64,000 nt of DNA from Epiperipatus broadwayi (Eukaryota > Onychophora > Udeonychophora > Euonychophora > Peripatidae). Location: the NCBI GenBank assembly GCA_028023455.1, contig JAQFVV010012419.1:622001-686000 (forward strand). Direction: 5' to 3'. Of this stretch, positions 47,346 through 59,206 are shown piece by piece (position 1 is the stretch's first letter; every line of letters begins with the position of its first letter). The notes beneath the pieces were generated by a model. The model saw only the letters and a list, made by a program, of their open reading frames with translations, was not told the DNA's origin and made no database searches. The translations under genes were made by a program, and so were the position numbers.

Positions 47346-48057
47346 TATTTTTATTGCTATAATAACTTTCATTTTGTTAAATAATTATTTGTTAAAGACA
47401 ATGTAATAATTATTTATCTATGGAATTTTCCAGATGATTAATTAAAGTTGGTACTTATCTTATAGCTAAAGATGCCATTCTATGGTGCGGTTTTCGTGCC
47501 AAAACACATAAAAATGCTGTTTCCGCGGCCGACATGTTCAAACCCGCATTTTCTATAATACAACTTTTTTGTTGTGCTACAGAATGTAGGCCACTATGTC
47601 ACATCACAGTACAGCATGTATGTCGCATCGCAGCAATTACATTTTCCGAATTCGCACAGTTTATAAAATAGTTACGGCTTGATGATGTTCAGATTTTTTA
47701 AAGTAATAATTCTAAGACTTTTTACAATGTACTGTATTTAAGTTTTAATTGGGAAAATGTTAAATATCTATGTTTTTAGTGAGTTGCAATTAGGTAACTC
47801 GTCAAGTAATGTACTGTTCATAACATTCCACGAGACAAAGAAGAGCGCTACCAAAAAAATATACAGTAAGAAAAGTACAAATATACACGATTTTTTGTAA
47901 ATTTCCTAAAAAGAAAATATTATAAACATGTTTAATAAGTAAATAAGACATCTATATGTGTTTGTTGTTGTTGAAAAAAGTTTGAGTTTCTTTATTTTGT
48001 CCGAGTACGGTTACGATTTTGAATTTTTTTATTTTAGCATTACAAACAACAGAACAT

Positions 48058-48109
48058 TAACCCTAAAACTAACCCTAAACCTAACCTAAACCTAACCCTA
48101 AACCTAACC
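48058..48109. repeat. Telomere-like CCCTAA tract
   Basis: About seven units of CCCTAA, CCTAAA or CCTAAC (for example AACCCTAAACCTAACC). It is short and degenerate, hence an interstitial tract; it fits an animal with TTAGGG telomeres but does not prove it. Confidence 0.7.
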
Positions 48110-48189
48110 AAACTTTTACTTTTTATTGTCATTCTATTTGAAGTAAAAAATATCTGTAATATCACTTTTTACTTAAACAACAACAAAAA

Positions 48190-48325
48190 AAATAGTCATA
48201 ACACAAGGAAAAAAATATCCGATAGAAAATTGATAAAAAAAAAGCCGTAACACAAGTAAAAAAATATCCGATAGAAAATTGATAAAAAAAAGCCGTAACA
48301 ATTTAAAAAAATATATGATAGAAAA
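48190..48325. repeat. Three tandem copies of a unit near 50 bp
   Basis: Each copy carries ATATCCGATAGAAAATTG (the third has ATATATGATAGAAAAAC), followed by an A-run and GCCGTAACA. Short frames on the - strand with repeated YGFF motifs are by-products. Confidence 0.75.
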
Positions 48326-48539
48326 ACACGAATCAAATTGTAATTTGTTGATTTTATTTTACATTTATTATTATCATTTAAATTGTACACGTTAATAAAA
48401 AATAATATTTATAAAAGATGATTTTGTTTTGTTTTTATTTTCGCATTACAAAAAAAGCACAGAAAAATTATTATAATCAACAGCCCGGGAATGGTCATAT
48501 TTTATAGCGTTAGTGTGAAAATGGTGCCATCCAACAAGA

Positions 48540-49989
48540 CAAGCACCTTAAAGTTATATTTAGCATATTTGACTTAACAATTTAATCATTTAATCTGTCT
48601 TTTAAATTGGGTTGCAAAAATTAATTAACAATTTTCAACTTAATTGTCAATCATCTAGTTAATTATTTATCACATGACTTACCATACTTAATCTCTGACC
48701 ATGTATATTTTAAATACTTCTTCACCACTTAACATCATTATCTTAAGCATTTTAGTGTAATTTATTTATAATTCATTATTTTCCTAGTTTTAAATTATGC
48801 AGTATTAAAATAATCATCTACTCAAGTGTTTAATCTTAACCAACCATCACTTCAAAACTTCTCCAAAGTTATGCACCATTAACAAACTCCATCAAGGCAT
48901 AAATTACAGAAGCAATGTTGTTTAAAAATTTATGACAAAAGAAAATTTATCTACTGAGTGTATAAATATTGCTCAAACATTTAATTTAATTTTCAATTAC
49001 TTGTTTTAAAATGCTGAATTTGTTTAGAAGTGATCATTTTAAATTGTTGAATTCCAGAACTTTATTTAACTTCATATTAATTTTAAAATATATTATTCTG
49101 CTTTATTCTATAATGAATTATGTTACATATGCTATAAATACTAAATTTGCTATCATTTATAAAATGTTCTTTAAGCTTATTTAATATTATAATTCACGTT
49201 AGAATTTTTGCTAGATTAGTAGAACAATGTAAATGATAAAGTGCTTATTAAATCATAATTATAATTGTATGACTGCTTTGCATATCAGTCTAAAAGAAAT
49301 TATTCTATTAATATGTCTATGTATGTGGAAATGACATTTGTGAAAATTATTATTATATTACTATTTTGAAATGGATGGAATGCTTGTTTCACCTTTTATC
49401 AATATGCAAAAAATGAATATTATATTTATTGTGAATTTCTTATCATGAAATGTCAAATGGCCAAAATGTCATTTTCATGTATTTAACTTTGAATGAAGTA
49501 TATGTGATAAAATATTAGCAAGGAAATACTTTGCCTTATTTTTGAATTAGAAATAAAAATAATTAGCTTAAATATACTTTATTTGTAAATAAATATTTTA
49601 TCAGTCTCTGAAAAATAAAATATAATGTGAAATAAAATATGTGCTTACTTTAATTTACATATTGCTTATTAAAATATTATATTTAATAAACTTACTTTTG
49701 AATATTGCCTAGAAGATATGAAATATTACTTATTATTTTCTTGCTGAAATCTGCACTTCATATTTATGTGTAATTATTTAAAAATAAATTAGTGAAAGAA
49801 TTTATTTATCACTGAATATCACTTCACAGAAACATATTTTTCTCTCTATTAATGTGTCATCATGTAAAGCTACAAATTGTTTTTCCATAGGAAACGATAT
49901 TCTATCTCATGCTACTTAAAATGAATAATATTTAAATTGCTTGATAAGAAATTATATTTCTTATTATCCTGATATTTAAATAAATAATT
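48540..49989. other. AT-rich DNA, no gene recognised
   Basis: No motif, repeat or RNA gene could be supported on either strand. Confidence 0.4.
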
Positions 49990-50011
49990 CATTGTTATTT
50001 TCAATGGCTTT

Positions 50012-50227
50012 TCAGCAATTTTGGTGCTCACTTTCTGTGGACATCAGATTTGAAATTATATGTTTGCCAATATTTAATATCAGTAATGGTCCTTCATATG
50101 TATTGTATAACTTGTGGTACTTATTTTTCTGTAGTCTACTTGGGTGTGGAGTTTTTATCAGAACTTTATCTTCAACATTAAATTTGGGTGGGAACTTTCT
50201 TGTATTTTGGTTCCTGTGACTTGCCAA
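50012..50227 (-). pseudogene. Gypsy integrase C-terminus, inverted partial copy
   Basis: The frame has FNVEDKVLIKTPHPSRLQKN and LYNTYEGPLLIL, the GPY/F module seen in the two complete gypsy elements. It is the reverse complement (about 87% identical) of 50335-50500. The frame ends after the module. Confidence 0.75.
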
Positions 50228-50334
50228 TGAGGTGAGTCACTCATAAGCTTTTAGTATATTCTTTTCTTCATCTATTTTGGCTTGAGTAGCCATAGACTGT
50301 TCTTACTAGAACTGTGGCTAGTTGATGGATTTTA

Positions 50335-50575
50335 CATTGGCAAGTCACAGGAACCAAAATACAAGAAAGTCCCTACACAAATTTAATGTTGGAGATTAGA
50401 TTCTGATAAAAACTTCACACCCAAATAGACACCAAAAAAACAAGTACCATAAGTTCTACAATACATATGAAGGACCATATACCATTGTTAAGTAAACAGG
50501 TCCCAATGCATTTTGGATAAATCAGGAAGGAGAGATTCAGGATATGTATAATGTCTGGATCTTAAACCCCTAATT
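50335..50575 (+). pseudogene. Gypsy integrase C-terminus, + strand copy
   Basis: It reads KFNVGD.ILIKTSHPNRHQKN, FYNTYEGPYTIVK, NAFWINQEGEIQDMYNVWIL and a stop, the complete end of integrase with two internal stops. The 3' untranslated part of the element follows. With 50012-50227 it forms an inverted repeat around a spacer of about 105 bp. Confidence 0.75.
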
Positions 50576-50579
50576 TGAC

Positions 50580-52108
50580 TACTCAAAATAACCTATGATG
50601 GTCCAATAAAATTATTCACACAGCTAAAAAATAAAAGTAATCACTAGGTGAAGTATAAAGGCAATACACATCACATCTAATGAAAATAAAACAGGTGATC
50701 AATGCAAAAAATAATACATGACTAGAGATATAAGGGTATCATCCAGTTAATGCTCAAATTCAACCACTGTGATACCTTGAGACTAGTTACAAATGCAGGA
50801 GTCAATCTATACCAATAAATGGATGTTCCAATATTTAGATAAACCTTTATGAATCCAATAAATCTTAAAAAGGAGAGGGAAGAAGGCTAGTAAATAAACC
50901 TATATGCCATCTATGACAGAGAAACATTACTGGTAAAGTCTCAACCATAAAACCATAAAAGCCCCTAAATCTAGATCACCCCACACATGATGCTCCAAAT
51001 CATCTGTAAAAAACATGAAGCAGTCAGGTAATAAGTATAACAACCCTTCATACAATCCAAAAATAGGCCGACATCAAAGGCACACCAACACACTTATGAG
51101 TGTTAAAATTTTAAATATAAATTAAAAATTTAACCCTGTAAAAGTAGGGAAGTTGTAAAGGTGAGTTACAACAACCTATCTGCATTAATATACACCATGC
51201 TAAACCTAATCAAGTAATTTTCAAAGAACAGTTATCCTTTGTCAAACACACACATATATATAAATATACATAAAACATCGCAATAAGCAAAATGTTTTTT
51301 TTAACAAAGAAAGATAATGTCTTAGATTTCTACACTAAGAAAATAAATACACACATATATACATAGTATCACTAACCATAAGGATTATTAACTAAACATT
51401 ATGACATAAACATAGATAAGACAGAAAAGATGATGACATGTCAAGCATAGTGCTAAGCAACCAGACTTGAAAACAAAAACATAATTCAAATAAATATTTA
51501 TCTTAATTACATTACATCGATATACATTATGCAACAATAAATTAAATACTGCAACCACAGAAAATGAAAAATATCACAGTCCTACCATGATTAAAACAAA
51601 ACAAGTCATATATATATATACCACTTTCATTCTTACAATTGAAAAGATTGCATGAGAATGTCAACATCGTGATAGCCATATTTTTAGAACAAAACAAGAT
51701 GGATGTCTGGCTAACTGAACAATGCTGTAGGAGGCCATATGTCAGCTCTTCATGACCACAGAAGCATTATGACATGGAATACTTATCTTATTAAATACTG
51801 GTCATCTGCACTTTCATCCGAGGAAACAACTGGTCTGTGCTGATTTACAATCCCAGAATGAGTGAGTGTTGACTAAACCTATAGAGAGTACACCATCCAA
51901 GGAAATCTATCACCAGAAATAAGAGACTGAACATAATGGGAGTGCTTGGCAGACTTAGGAATTTATTTTATTAATTCAAGTGATTTGTATTTTTTTTAAA
52001 TTTGTCTTATTTTTTTAATTTTTTTAATTTTTTCTTTTCATTTTCATATTTGTAAGTTTATGCTTTGAAAAATGGAAGAGTTTATATTAAGCATAAAGGG
52101 GGAAATAG
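50580..52108 (+). mobile_element. 3' untranslated part of a third gypsy element, ending in a polypurine tract
   Basis: This follows the integrase end above and closes with AAAGGGGGAAATAG (52095-52108), a polypurine tract. An LTR would start right after it, but no second copy exists in the window to prove that. No coding region was recognised. Confidence 0.4.
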
Positions 52109-52109
52109 T

Positions 52110-53854
52110 TAGATTGAGTAATGCATATTAAACAAAATTTAGGTCTACATACCCCTCCAGTAACTTGACACTACCAGTTTGAATATGGAATAAGATAAGA
52201 TTTTGATGATGTTCCACATTAAAAGCATACCATAGTGACATGTCAGAGTTCTCATTATTTGGTAAATGTTTTACTATTTTTTTGTGTTTGACTAACTTTC
52301 TAGAGTGGACATTATTTTCTATCAACAGTAAGGAACTACACACAGTTATAGGGGGTTTTCTCCTCCAAAAATGATCACCATAATCATCATAAATCAAACA
52401 TCAAGTATTTTCTATAATGTGACTGTAAATAAATTAATTAGTAGGCCAGATAATTTGTGATCTTCTGAAAATTTTTTTTTATATTATCTTAAACTTTGTA
52501 ATTAAAAATTGTCAGAGTATGGACTTTTATCATGGGATTTGGGTATCTATTGTATTTAGCTCTTAAGTGATAGAAAGCCATCCTTAACTCATAGAGTTGT
52601 ATATGCTGATATTGTTAAATTAGATTTTATTTAATAAATGTTAAGTTATTTCAATCAATTTTGCCTCTGTCTTTTTGCCATCATTATGCATTCACACCCC
52701 TAAATATATATGCTAACAATTAATGTCCACATGTTTCTCCTTATGTGCATATTGATATTAGATACATTCTGAGAGTGCTGTAATTGATCTTTACTTATAT
52801 AGATTTGTATTAGTTTTTAACCTGAGAAAGCTCATCCCTGAAGAGAGGAGTGGAAATTCTCCCTGAATTTGAATACTGAGACAATGGAGCCAAAAAGGGG
52901 AGATGTGGATGAACTAGTCCAAATTACATCTAGTTTAATGAATAAATTGAGCTATACCATTGAAGGTAGATGTGATCATAGACTAAGAATTTTATCATGC
53001 CATTGCCAACATCTTACCTGAAGACTGCAGGTCTGATTGTAGTTAGATGATCTCCTCCTTTCTTCTAACAATGACTGGCCCATTACAATTTAGAATTCAA
53101 TAATGTTTGTTTAATGTAATTCAATATAAAACATGTTTCTGTGTTTAAAAGAAAATATTTTTTATATCTTTCAATATTTAGCATGCTTTTGACCATTTGT
53201 AGTTATTTTTGTAGCTTAAGTAAACTACTGAATGTGGTCTTATTCTCAAGTCACAGAAGTGATATTTAAATATTGTACACATGTAAATGACATACTTAAA
53301 TAGACCATTTTTTGATAAGAAATCCTATATTTTTTTATTTAATAGCAGGAAATTGTTAAAAATATACCATGCTTCTTTAAACTTGTGCTTATCATTTGTT
53401 CAGAACGTACAATCTTAACTTTTATCAGGTGAAAAGTGTAGCCATACTCAATTTATGCTCTAAAAAGATTGATTTTATGACTTTAGCACAATCGGTGTGC
53501 CTGCTGTGCTTCTCTACTTCTGAAATTTGACTGCAACACCACAAAATAATCTGTATTGCAAACTGCATTGATACAATCGATCCTATATACAATTCATATG
53601 ATCTTTTCTGAAGGTAGCCTGTCCTTTGTGTTGTTTATGAGATGAGTTAGAGAAGGAAAAATATAAATAATTATAAAAACATAATCTGATATAAATATTA
53701 TGCCAAAGAGATAGGTTAAATATGTTTAAATAAATATAACATTGATTAATCAAATCATATTCAAGAATAAATAGTTAGTCATGGTTTAATAATGCATAAA
53801 AAATCTCATTTTGTCATTATACAGATTTCATTGTTTCAAAAGAGAAACAAGAAT
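52110..53854. other. Intergenic region upstream of the secreted-protein gene
   Basis: The frame of 89 codons at 52397-52128 (-) is not recognised. ATATAAATAATTATAAAAAC near 53661-53681 could serve as a promoter for the next gene but is not distinctive in this composition. Confidence 0.35.
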
Positions 53855-53906
53855 ATGCATTTAATTTTTTATATTGTCTTCTTTCTTTTAAATAAAGTCA
53901 CACAAT
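53855..53906 (+). CDS. Small secreted cysteine-rich protein, exon 1 (signal peptide)
   Basis: ATG at 53855 (A at -3) opens 17 codons with a hydrophobic core (Leu-Ile-Phe-Tyr-Ile-Val-Phe-Phe-Leu-Leu) and a polar Asn-Lys-Val-Thr-Gln end, a typical signal peptide. After one further base comes GTGAGT at 53907, a near-consensus donor. The exon therefore ends in phase 1, as needed by exon 2 at 62396. An in-frame ATG at 53792 would put 21 mostly polar or basic residues before the signal; the nearer ATG suits better. The intron would be 8.5 kb, nearly all of it gypsy element 2; without it about 360 bp. Confidence 0.5.
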
Positions 53907-54214
53907 GTGAGTTGTATAAAGAAGGAATGGTGTTATTTTTCAGATGTCCTGATACTATCACTGTTTCAGATTGAAATACTATATAGTGACAAGATGGCTG
54001 TTCATTTTTTAGCATTTTATGTATAAGTAAATATTAATTTATTCACCCACAATATATAATATATAACAGGGCTAGGTTCAAACCTGTTCTAAGGCATAGG
54101 ATGATACCAGTGAGCATATATATATACTCAATCAAAAGTAATATTAAGTTAAATTATTTTTTTCCGTTGTTGTTTTGTATGCGTGTGTATATATATTATA
54201 AAAGGGTAAATAAA

Positions 54215-54582
54215 ATAGATTGAAACATAAGAGGGATGAGGGGTATATGGTTTGTGCTCTTGTATTTTGTTTAAAGGTGCGTGTATTTATATTGCTGCAT
54301 GGGTGAATAAATGTAATAGATTCAGAAAAATAAGAAAAGTTACATGGCCAAGCTTTAATTCCAAGATGGACGACTAAGGAAAGAATTTACAAAAAAGAAT
54401 AGATTGAAACATAAGAGAGATGGGGGGTTATATGGTTTGTGCTCTTGTATTTTGTTTAAAGGTGCATGTATTTATATTGCTGCACAGGTGAATAAATGTA
54501 ATAGATTCAGAAAAATAAGAAAAGTTACATGGCCAAGCTTTAATTCCAAGATGGATGACTAAGGAAAGAATTTACAAAAAAG
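54215..54582 (+). repeat. 184-bp tandem duplication in the 5' LTR
   Basis: Both copies start ATAGATTGAAACATAAGAG and end GGAAAGAATTTACAAAAAAGA. The 3' LTR has one copy, so the duplication followed, or was not shared by, the last reverse transcription. Confidence 0.85.
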
Positions 54583-54816
54583 AAAATAAGTTAATTGCAA
54601 AGAAAGAATTAGGAAAGTTATAGATTGCTATCTTAAGGAATAAAGCTATTTTAATTGAAAGGAAATTGTTTCCAAGATGGACAACGAAAGACACAAATTC
54701 CAAAAGATATGTTAATTAAAAATAAAGAATTCAAAAATATGTTAATTAAAAATAAAGAATTCAAAAATGTGTAGATCACTATCTCAAGACAAAGCCATTT
54801 TAATTAGAAAAGAAAA

Positions 54817-54893
54817 TGTCATAAATAAAAGAAAATGTTATAAATAAAAATGAAAATGTTATAAATAAAAGAAAATGTTATAAATAAAAGACA
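54817..54893 (+). repeat. Short tandem repeat AAAATGTTATAAATAAA
   Basis: Four to five copies of a 16-18-bp unit in the 5' LTR; about three copies at 60858-60918 in the 3' LTR. Confidence 0.7.
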
Positions 54894-54962
54894 ATTAATG
54901 TGGATCTCAAGGTATAATCGAAATTCCTGAACATATAGAAAAAAAAAGTTATTGAAAGGTTT

Positions 54963-54985
54963 TCTATTGGCAAACCACGTGGTTT
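54963..54985 (+). promoter_or_regulatory. CCAAT-type and palindromic E-box site in LTR 2
   Basis: ATTGG (inverse CCAAT) is followed by AAACCACGTGGTTT, a 14-bp perfect palindrome centred on CACGTG. Both are kept in the 3' LTR (61005-61018). This could bind bHLH-type factors in the LTR enhancer; that is inferred from the motif only. Confidence 0.35.
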
Positions 54986-55350
54986 CCATTAAAAAGAAGA
55001 GAGGGGAACAATAGCATTTTTAATTAGAGTTTGAAATCTGAACTTTGAAGAGATTCTAGAACTGTTACTGCCGTGAGCAGGATCGAAAAAAAATTAGTTT
55101 AAAAAAATTATATATCTTGGTTAATCATGAATGGCTGGGGTAATGTTAATTTCTTTAAAATCCTAGATTACATAGTACAATTAGAGAATAGTATTAAGAA
55201 TAAAAGTAAGAAAGTAAAACAAATCGTTTATGCATTCCATGCACACTTGATCTGTTCTCCCACCTCTTTCCCATGGTCAACGACCACTACCCCTGAGTAA
55301 GCTAGCCAGAAGTATAAGCTTGATCTATTAGAAATTGATACTCATTCTCT

Positions 55351-55424
55351 CCCAGCATAATTCTTATTTACTCGTAAAGAGGATTGGTGCTTGGAGTCAA
55401 ATTGACGTCCATAAATATGCTGGG
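55351..55424 (+). other. Stem-loop with a motif shared by both LTR families
   Basis: CCCAGCATA (55351-55359) pairs with TATGCTGGG (55416-55424). The enclosed stretch ends GACGTCCATAAATATGC. LTR 1 has CCATAAATATGC too, enclosed by a different stem (GTGATATATC/GATATATCAC). The position near the LTR 3' end suggests a conserved RNA structure in the leader. Confidence 0.45.
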
Positions 55425-55577
55425 CGAGTGATAAGAGTACAGTGCAGAACTAATTATATATGTATGTTCGCATCATAATTTTCTTAGAAACAACTAAAAG
55501 AAGAAACTTAGATTTTAAATATGTAATAAACATATACCACCTATATACATGTTACACACAGGTAGCAAACTGTTACA

Positions 55578-56501
55578 AAGATGACCCAATGAAGAAGCTT
55601 TCGAAGAGTGGAAAGTAAGGGAGGGGGATAGAAAATAAGTTAAATAAAACAGAACAGTTTACTATGAAGTTTTGGTTTATATGGTTTTATATACACATAT
55701 ACAGTTTTTTTTTAAAAGAAAAAAAGAGCTACAAAATATAGCTTTTGTAGATGAATTATTGCTGGCAATTTTACTTTATATTGAAATTACTCAGGATAAA
55801 ATCACATTCGGATTAATATGTTGGTGTATGTGTTTATGTATTGAACATTCCATGGAAATTTTAGTGTTTTGATTCGCAGTGACATAATATTATATATTCG
55901 AGTTTTATTTTCTGTTTAAGGTGTTTTTTTATTATACTAAATATTTAACTGCTTTTGACATTTACAAGTAAAAAGGTGAACAAATAAAACTTTTGTAATT
56001 TTTAATTTGATATAATTGAGAGTGATGGGCTTTGAAAAGCACTGTATTGACTACTTTTTACATGAACTCTGATATATATACATCTAAACAATACATCTAA
56101 ATATTTTTAATCCGTTTTATATGTGTGTATGTGATTATGACATTAATATTTGTTGAACAATTTAATGGCATATTATTCTATACAGCTAGTGCTAGAAATC
56201 TGTGGGTTCATGTTGAATAAGTTACTATTCTAGTTTAATAGGAGAATTAACATGAAATATTAATCGTCTCGATGAAATATAAAGAAAGAGATTAAGGAAT
56301 AGGGTTGAAAGGGGCTAGATAGGGAAATTAGTCAAGTGACACAGTACTTCGGGGATGGAAAGCAGGTCCGCTGCATCTGATATAGAAACAATTAATATAA
56401 AATCGTTATAATTAATCATTATTAGAAATAGTGATAGATATCTAAAAATAAAGTAAAATAAAGTGAATGCGAACAAGATCACAGAATAAAAGTGGAGTAA
56501 A
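55578..56501 (+). other. Leader of gypsy element 2
   Basis: Untranslated region between LTR and gag. The first bases, AAGATGACCCAATGAAGAAG, align with the primer-binding region of element 1. Further on are purine-rich stretches; no gene. Confidence 0.6.
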
Positions 56502-57308
56502 ATGGAAGAGGTGAAAATAAAAACATACAGAGAAAAGGAGGAGTGGCCAACAAGGCATATTCAAAGCCTACAAAGATATTTTGAAAGCCATGGAATACCA
56601 GCTAAAGATAAAGTAATGATAGCATACCACTACCTTGAAGGATATGCTGAGGCTTGGTGGAATTCACTTTTACACCAGCCACAAACATTCCCAGATTATA
56701 AAAAGGGTCTGAAGAAGGCATTCTGGAGGAAAGATCTGCAGGAGCACATTAGAGTACAGTTAATGAAGGAAAAATTTCAAGAAAATAATGGACAAGAATA
56801 TGTGCAGTTTTTCAGGAGACAGGTGGCCACGCTAAAGACATTAGAGGCATGCAGACTGTCTCAGAAACAGATTCTGACAATAGTGTGCAGGAATCTACCA
56901 GAGAAAATCAACTGGGTGGTAGAAACAGGGAGTGAGAAATCAGCGAAAGTGGTAGATAGACTATTGAGTCAGATAGAAATAAGTAAACAGATGAGACAAA
57001 TCGATGAGCAAGGATTGAGGTCAGGGAAACAGACTGGAATTTATGGAATAAGTAAAGGCTATGGACAAGAGAAAAGGGAAATAGGAAACTTAGTGTGTTC
57101 ATGGGAAGACAGAGTCCCAGGTTATGCATGTCAGACATGCCCCAAAATTCCCATAACAGTGAATCAAATCAAGATGGAGGCCCTTTTGGATTCGGGTAGT
57201 CAGGTTTCAGTGATAGCAGAAAGACAATACCACAGAATTAGGAAAGAACAATTGGATGTACCTACCCTCCCATTGAAATCAGCTCATGTAACAATGGCTA
57301 ATAACTGA
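56502..57308 (+). pseudogene. Gypsy element 2 gag and start of protease
   Basis: A 268-residue frame starting MEEVKIKTYREKEEW. Capsid-like region: YHYLEGYAEAWWNSLLHQP, VQFFRRQVATLKTLEAC and TIVCRNLPEKI. As in element 1, no CCHC knuckle is visible; NLVCSWEDRVPGYACQTCP lies at that place. The frame then runs into EALLDSGSQVSVIAE, the protease active site, and stops (TGA) after VTMANN. The ATG at 56502 suits the gag start, since a purine-rich leader precedes it. Confidence 0.85.
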
Positions 57309-57919
57309 AAAGCCAAGATTGAGTCCAAACAAATATGGCTAGATATTAAAATTGATGGAGAAAGCTGTCCGCACATCTTTTTGATAATGAAAGACTTGAT
57401 ATGCGACACTTTGTTAGGGTCAGATTTTTTGCATAAATATAAATGCACTTTAGATTATGAAGGCAGGCAAGCCATGTGTAAAGGAAAGGTAGTTGAGATT
57501 CTTAGTGGAGGTTTATATAGATCAGTCGGGGCACTATGTATGGTAAAGACCTTACGAATGATGTTATTATGGAAAGGGTACGAGAGGCAAAGATGGCCAC
57601 AGGGAGTTGGGAAAGCACATTGATGCAGACATTGCAGGAATACCATCAAGTTTTCTCCAACAAACTGGGAATAATACTGGGTTTTGAACAAAGGATTAGA
57701 GTAAATGAAAACCAACCTTTTAAAGCCAGGTCATACCCTATTCCTTATCAATATCAAACCAAGGTGAAAAAGCAAATAGACCAGATGGTAGAATGGGGCA
57801 TTGTTTCAAAATGCTCATCAGCTTACTGCAACCCATTGGTGGTCATAAGGAAGAGATGGTACAATCAGGCTGTGCCTCGATGTGAGACAACTGAACAAAG
57901 TAACCATTCCCGATTGTAA
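57309..57919 (+). pseudogene. Gypsy element 2 protease end and RT fingers
   Basis: After the TGA the same frame continues to DTLLGSDFLHKYKCTLDYEG (57405-57470), the protease end. A frame break near 57560 leads to 57536-57919 with HQVFSNKLGIILGFEQRIRV, KARSYPIPYQYQ and EWGIVSKCSSAYCNPLVVIR (RT fingers). Another break follows near 57860, before motif A. Confidence 0.8.
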
Positions 57920-57929
57920 TGTCCGCCAC

Positions 57930-58697
57930 CCATACAGGAACTTCTGGGAAGATTCAAGGGAAAAAGAATATTTTCAATGTTTGACTTGACTGCTAGTTAT
58001 TGGCAGATCAAGTTACACCCAGATGATTGTAAATATACCGCATTTCGATATGAGGGTTATTCATATCAGTTTAACCGAATGCCGTTTTGCCTAATTAACA
58101 GCACGGCAGGATTGCTAAGATGTTTAGATCAGGTGTTATCCCCTGAAGTAAAAGATATAATCACGATGTATGTGGACATGTGTTAGTGGCATCAGACACC
58201 ATAGAAGAGCATATAGGGCATGTGACAATGTTTTTAAAGGAATGCCAGGAAAAGGGGATTAAAATAAACCTAAAAAAAGTACATTGCTTCAGGAAGAGGT
58301 TACATTTCTGGGTCATATGGTAGGAGCACAAGGTATTAGGCCCCACCCTGATAAGGTCTCAGCTATTAGAGACTTTCCAGCACCCAAATCCAGGAAACAA
58401 GTACGGTCATTCCTTGGCTTGTGCAACTTTTACAACCGGTTTCAGGAACAATTTGCAGAACAAATAGAACCCTTGGTGAGGCTATTGAGAAAAGATATGA
58501 GGTGGGAATGGAAAGAGGAACAAGAACAAGCTTTCGAAAGGGTGAAGGCAGGATTTATTGAACATGTAGTGTTGGCATTTCCCGATTTTGCGAGGCCATT
58601 CGTGTTGCAGATGGATAGTAGTGGGTATGGCTTGGGAGTAACAGAGTCACAAGTGCAAGTAGATGATCAGATAGAAGTATTGTATTTCCTGAGTTGA
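57930..58697 (+). pseudogene. Gypsy element 2 RT palm, connection and RNase H start
   Basis: FSMFDLTASYWQIKLHP (motif A, about 57973-58020), YQFNRMPFCLINS (motif B), then TMYVD at 58166-58180, where the frame is broken inside motif C. From 58284 a new frame has EVTFLGHMVGAQGIRPHPDK, RSFLGLCNFYNRFQEQFAE (connection) and LQMDSSGYGLGV (start of RNase H), ending with a stop at 58695. Confidence 0.85.
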
Positions 58698-59206
58698 TTG
58701 CTTAAGGGACCTGAACTCCATTATACAGCGACTGAAAAGGAAGCTCTGGCAATCGTTTGAGCTTTCCAAAAACTTCATGCACTCTTGTTAGGATCAGAAG
58801 TCATCATGGTTACTGACCACAAAAGCTTGGAATTCATCAATCATAGTTACTTAACCAATAGTCAGTTAGTATGCTGGAGTCTAAACCTCCAAGAATATAA
58901 CTATACAGTAAGGTATTGCAAGGGGTCAGAGAATATGGTGGTGGATACTCTATGCATTCATAATCTCAACATTTGCAGACAGAAAATTTATATATTGCCG
59001 GTGTGAGCTCGGAAATAGATGGGGTTGAGAATGACCTAAAACAGCTGGCTCAACACCAGAGAGAAGACACCCAATTGAAACAGGTAATTGAGCACCTGGA
59101 TGATGGGGAGACCAAGGTTGTAGGTTGGTATGAACATAGGATTGGACGTTGTAGAGTAGAGGGATCCATACTTCAATATAAAGTCACGAATGACCCAGAA
59201 GAATAG
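58698..59206 (+). pseudogene. Gypsy element 2 RNase H, second part
   Basis: It contains TATEKEALAIV followed by a stop, then 58785-59006 with GSEVIMVTDHKSLEFI and YTVRYCKGSENMVVDTL, the RNase H end. A further frame (58973-59206) covers the linker to integrase. Confidence 0.8.

Larger units (their letters stand above)
47481..48530. mobile_element. Possible TIR element with telomere-like and tandem repeats
   Basis: The left edge ATGGTGCGGTTTTCGTGCC and the complement of the right edge, ATGGCACCATTTTCACACT, match at about 70% over 19-22 bp. The interior has more CpG than its surroundings, a telomere-like tract and a 50-bp tandem repeat. No transposase and no convincing target duplication were found, so the call is tentative. 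Confidence 0.3.
54062..55577 (+). mobile_element. 5' LTR of gypsy element 2
   Basis: About 1516 bp, from TATAACAGGG to CTGTTACA. Compared with the 3' LTR it has an extra tandem copy of 184 bp (54215-54398, repeated 54399-54582) and lacks a 589-bp segment (junction near 55143). TATAAAAGGG at 54197-54206 may be a TATA box; it is altered in the 3' LTR. Confidence 0.85.

Noticed and set aside
53907-53974. Unspliced continuation of the signal-peptide frame as the real gene end
   Set aside because: The frame ends soon after the donor with no Cys-rich part; the spliced model gives a matching phase and a sensible secreted protein. It remains the main alternative.
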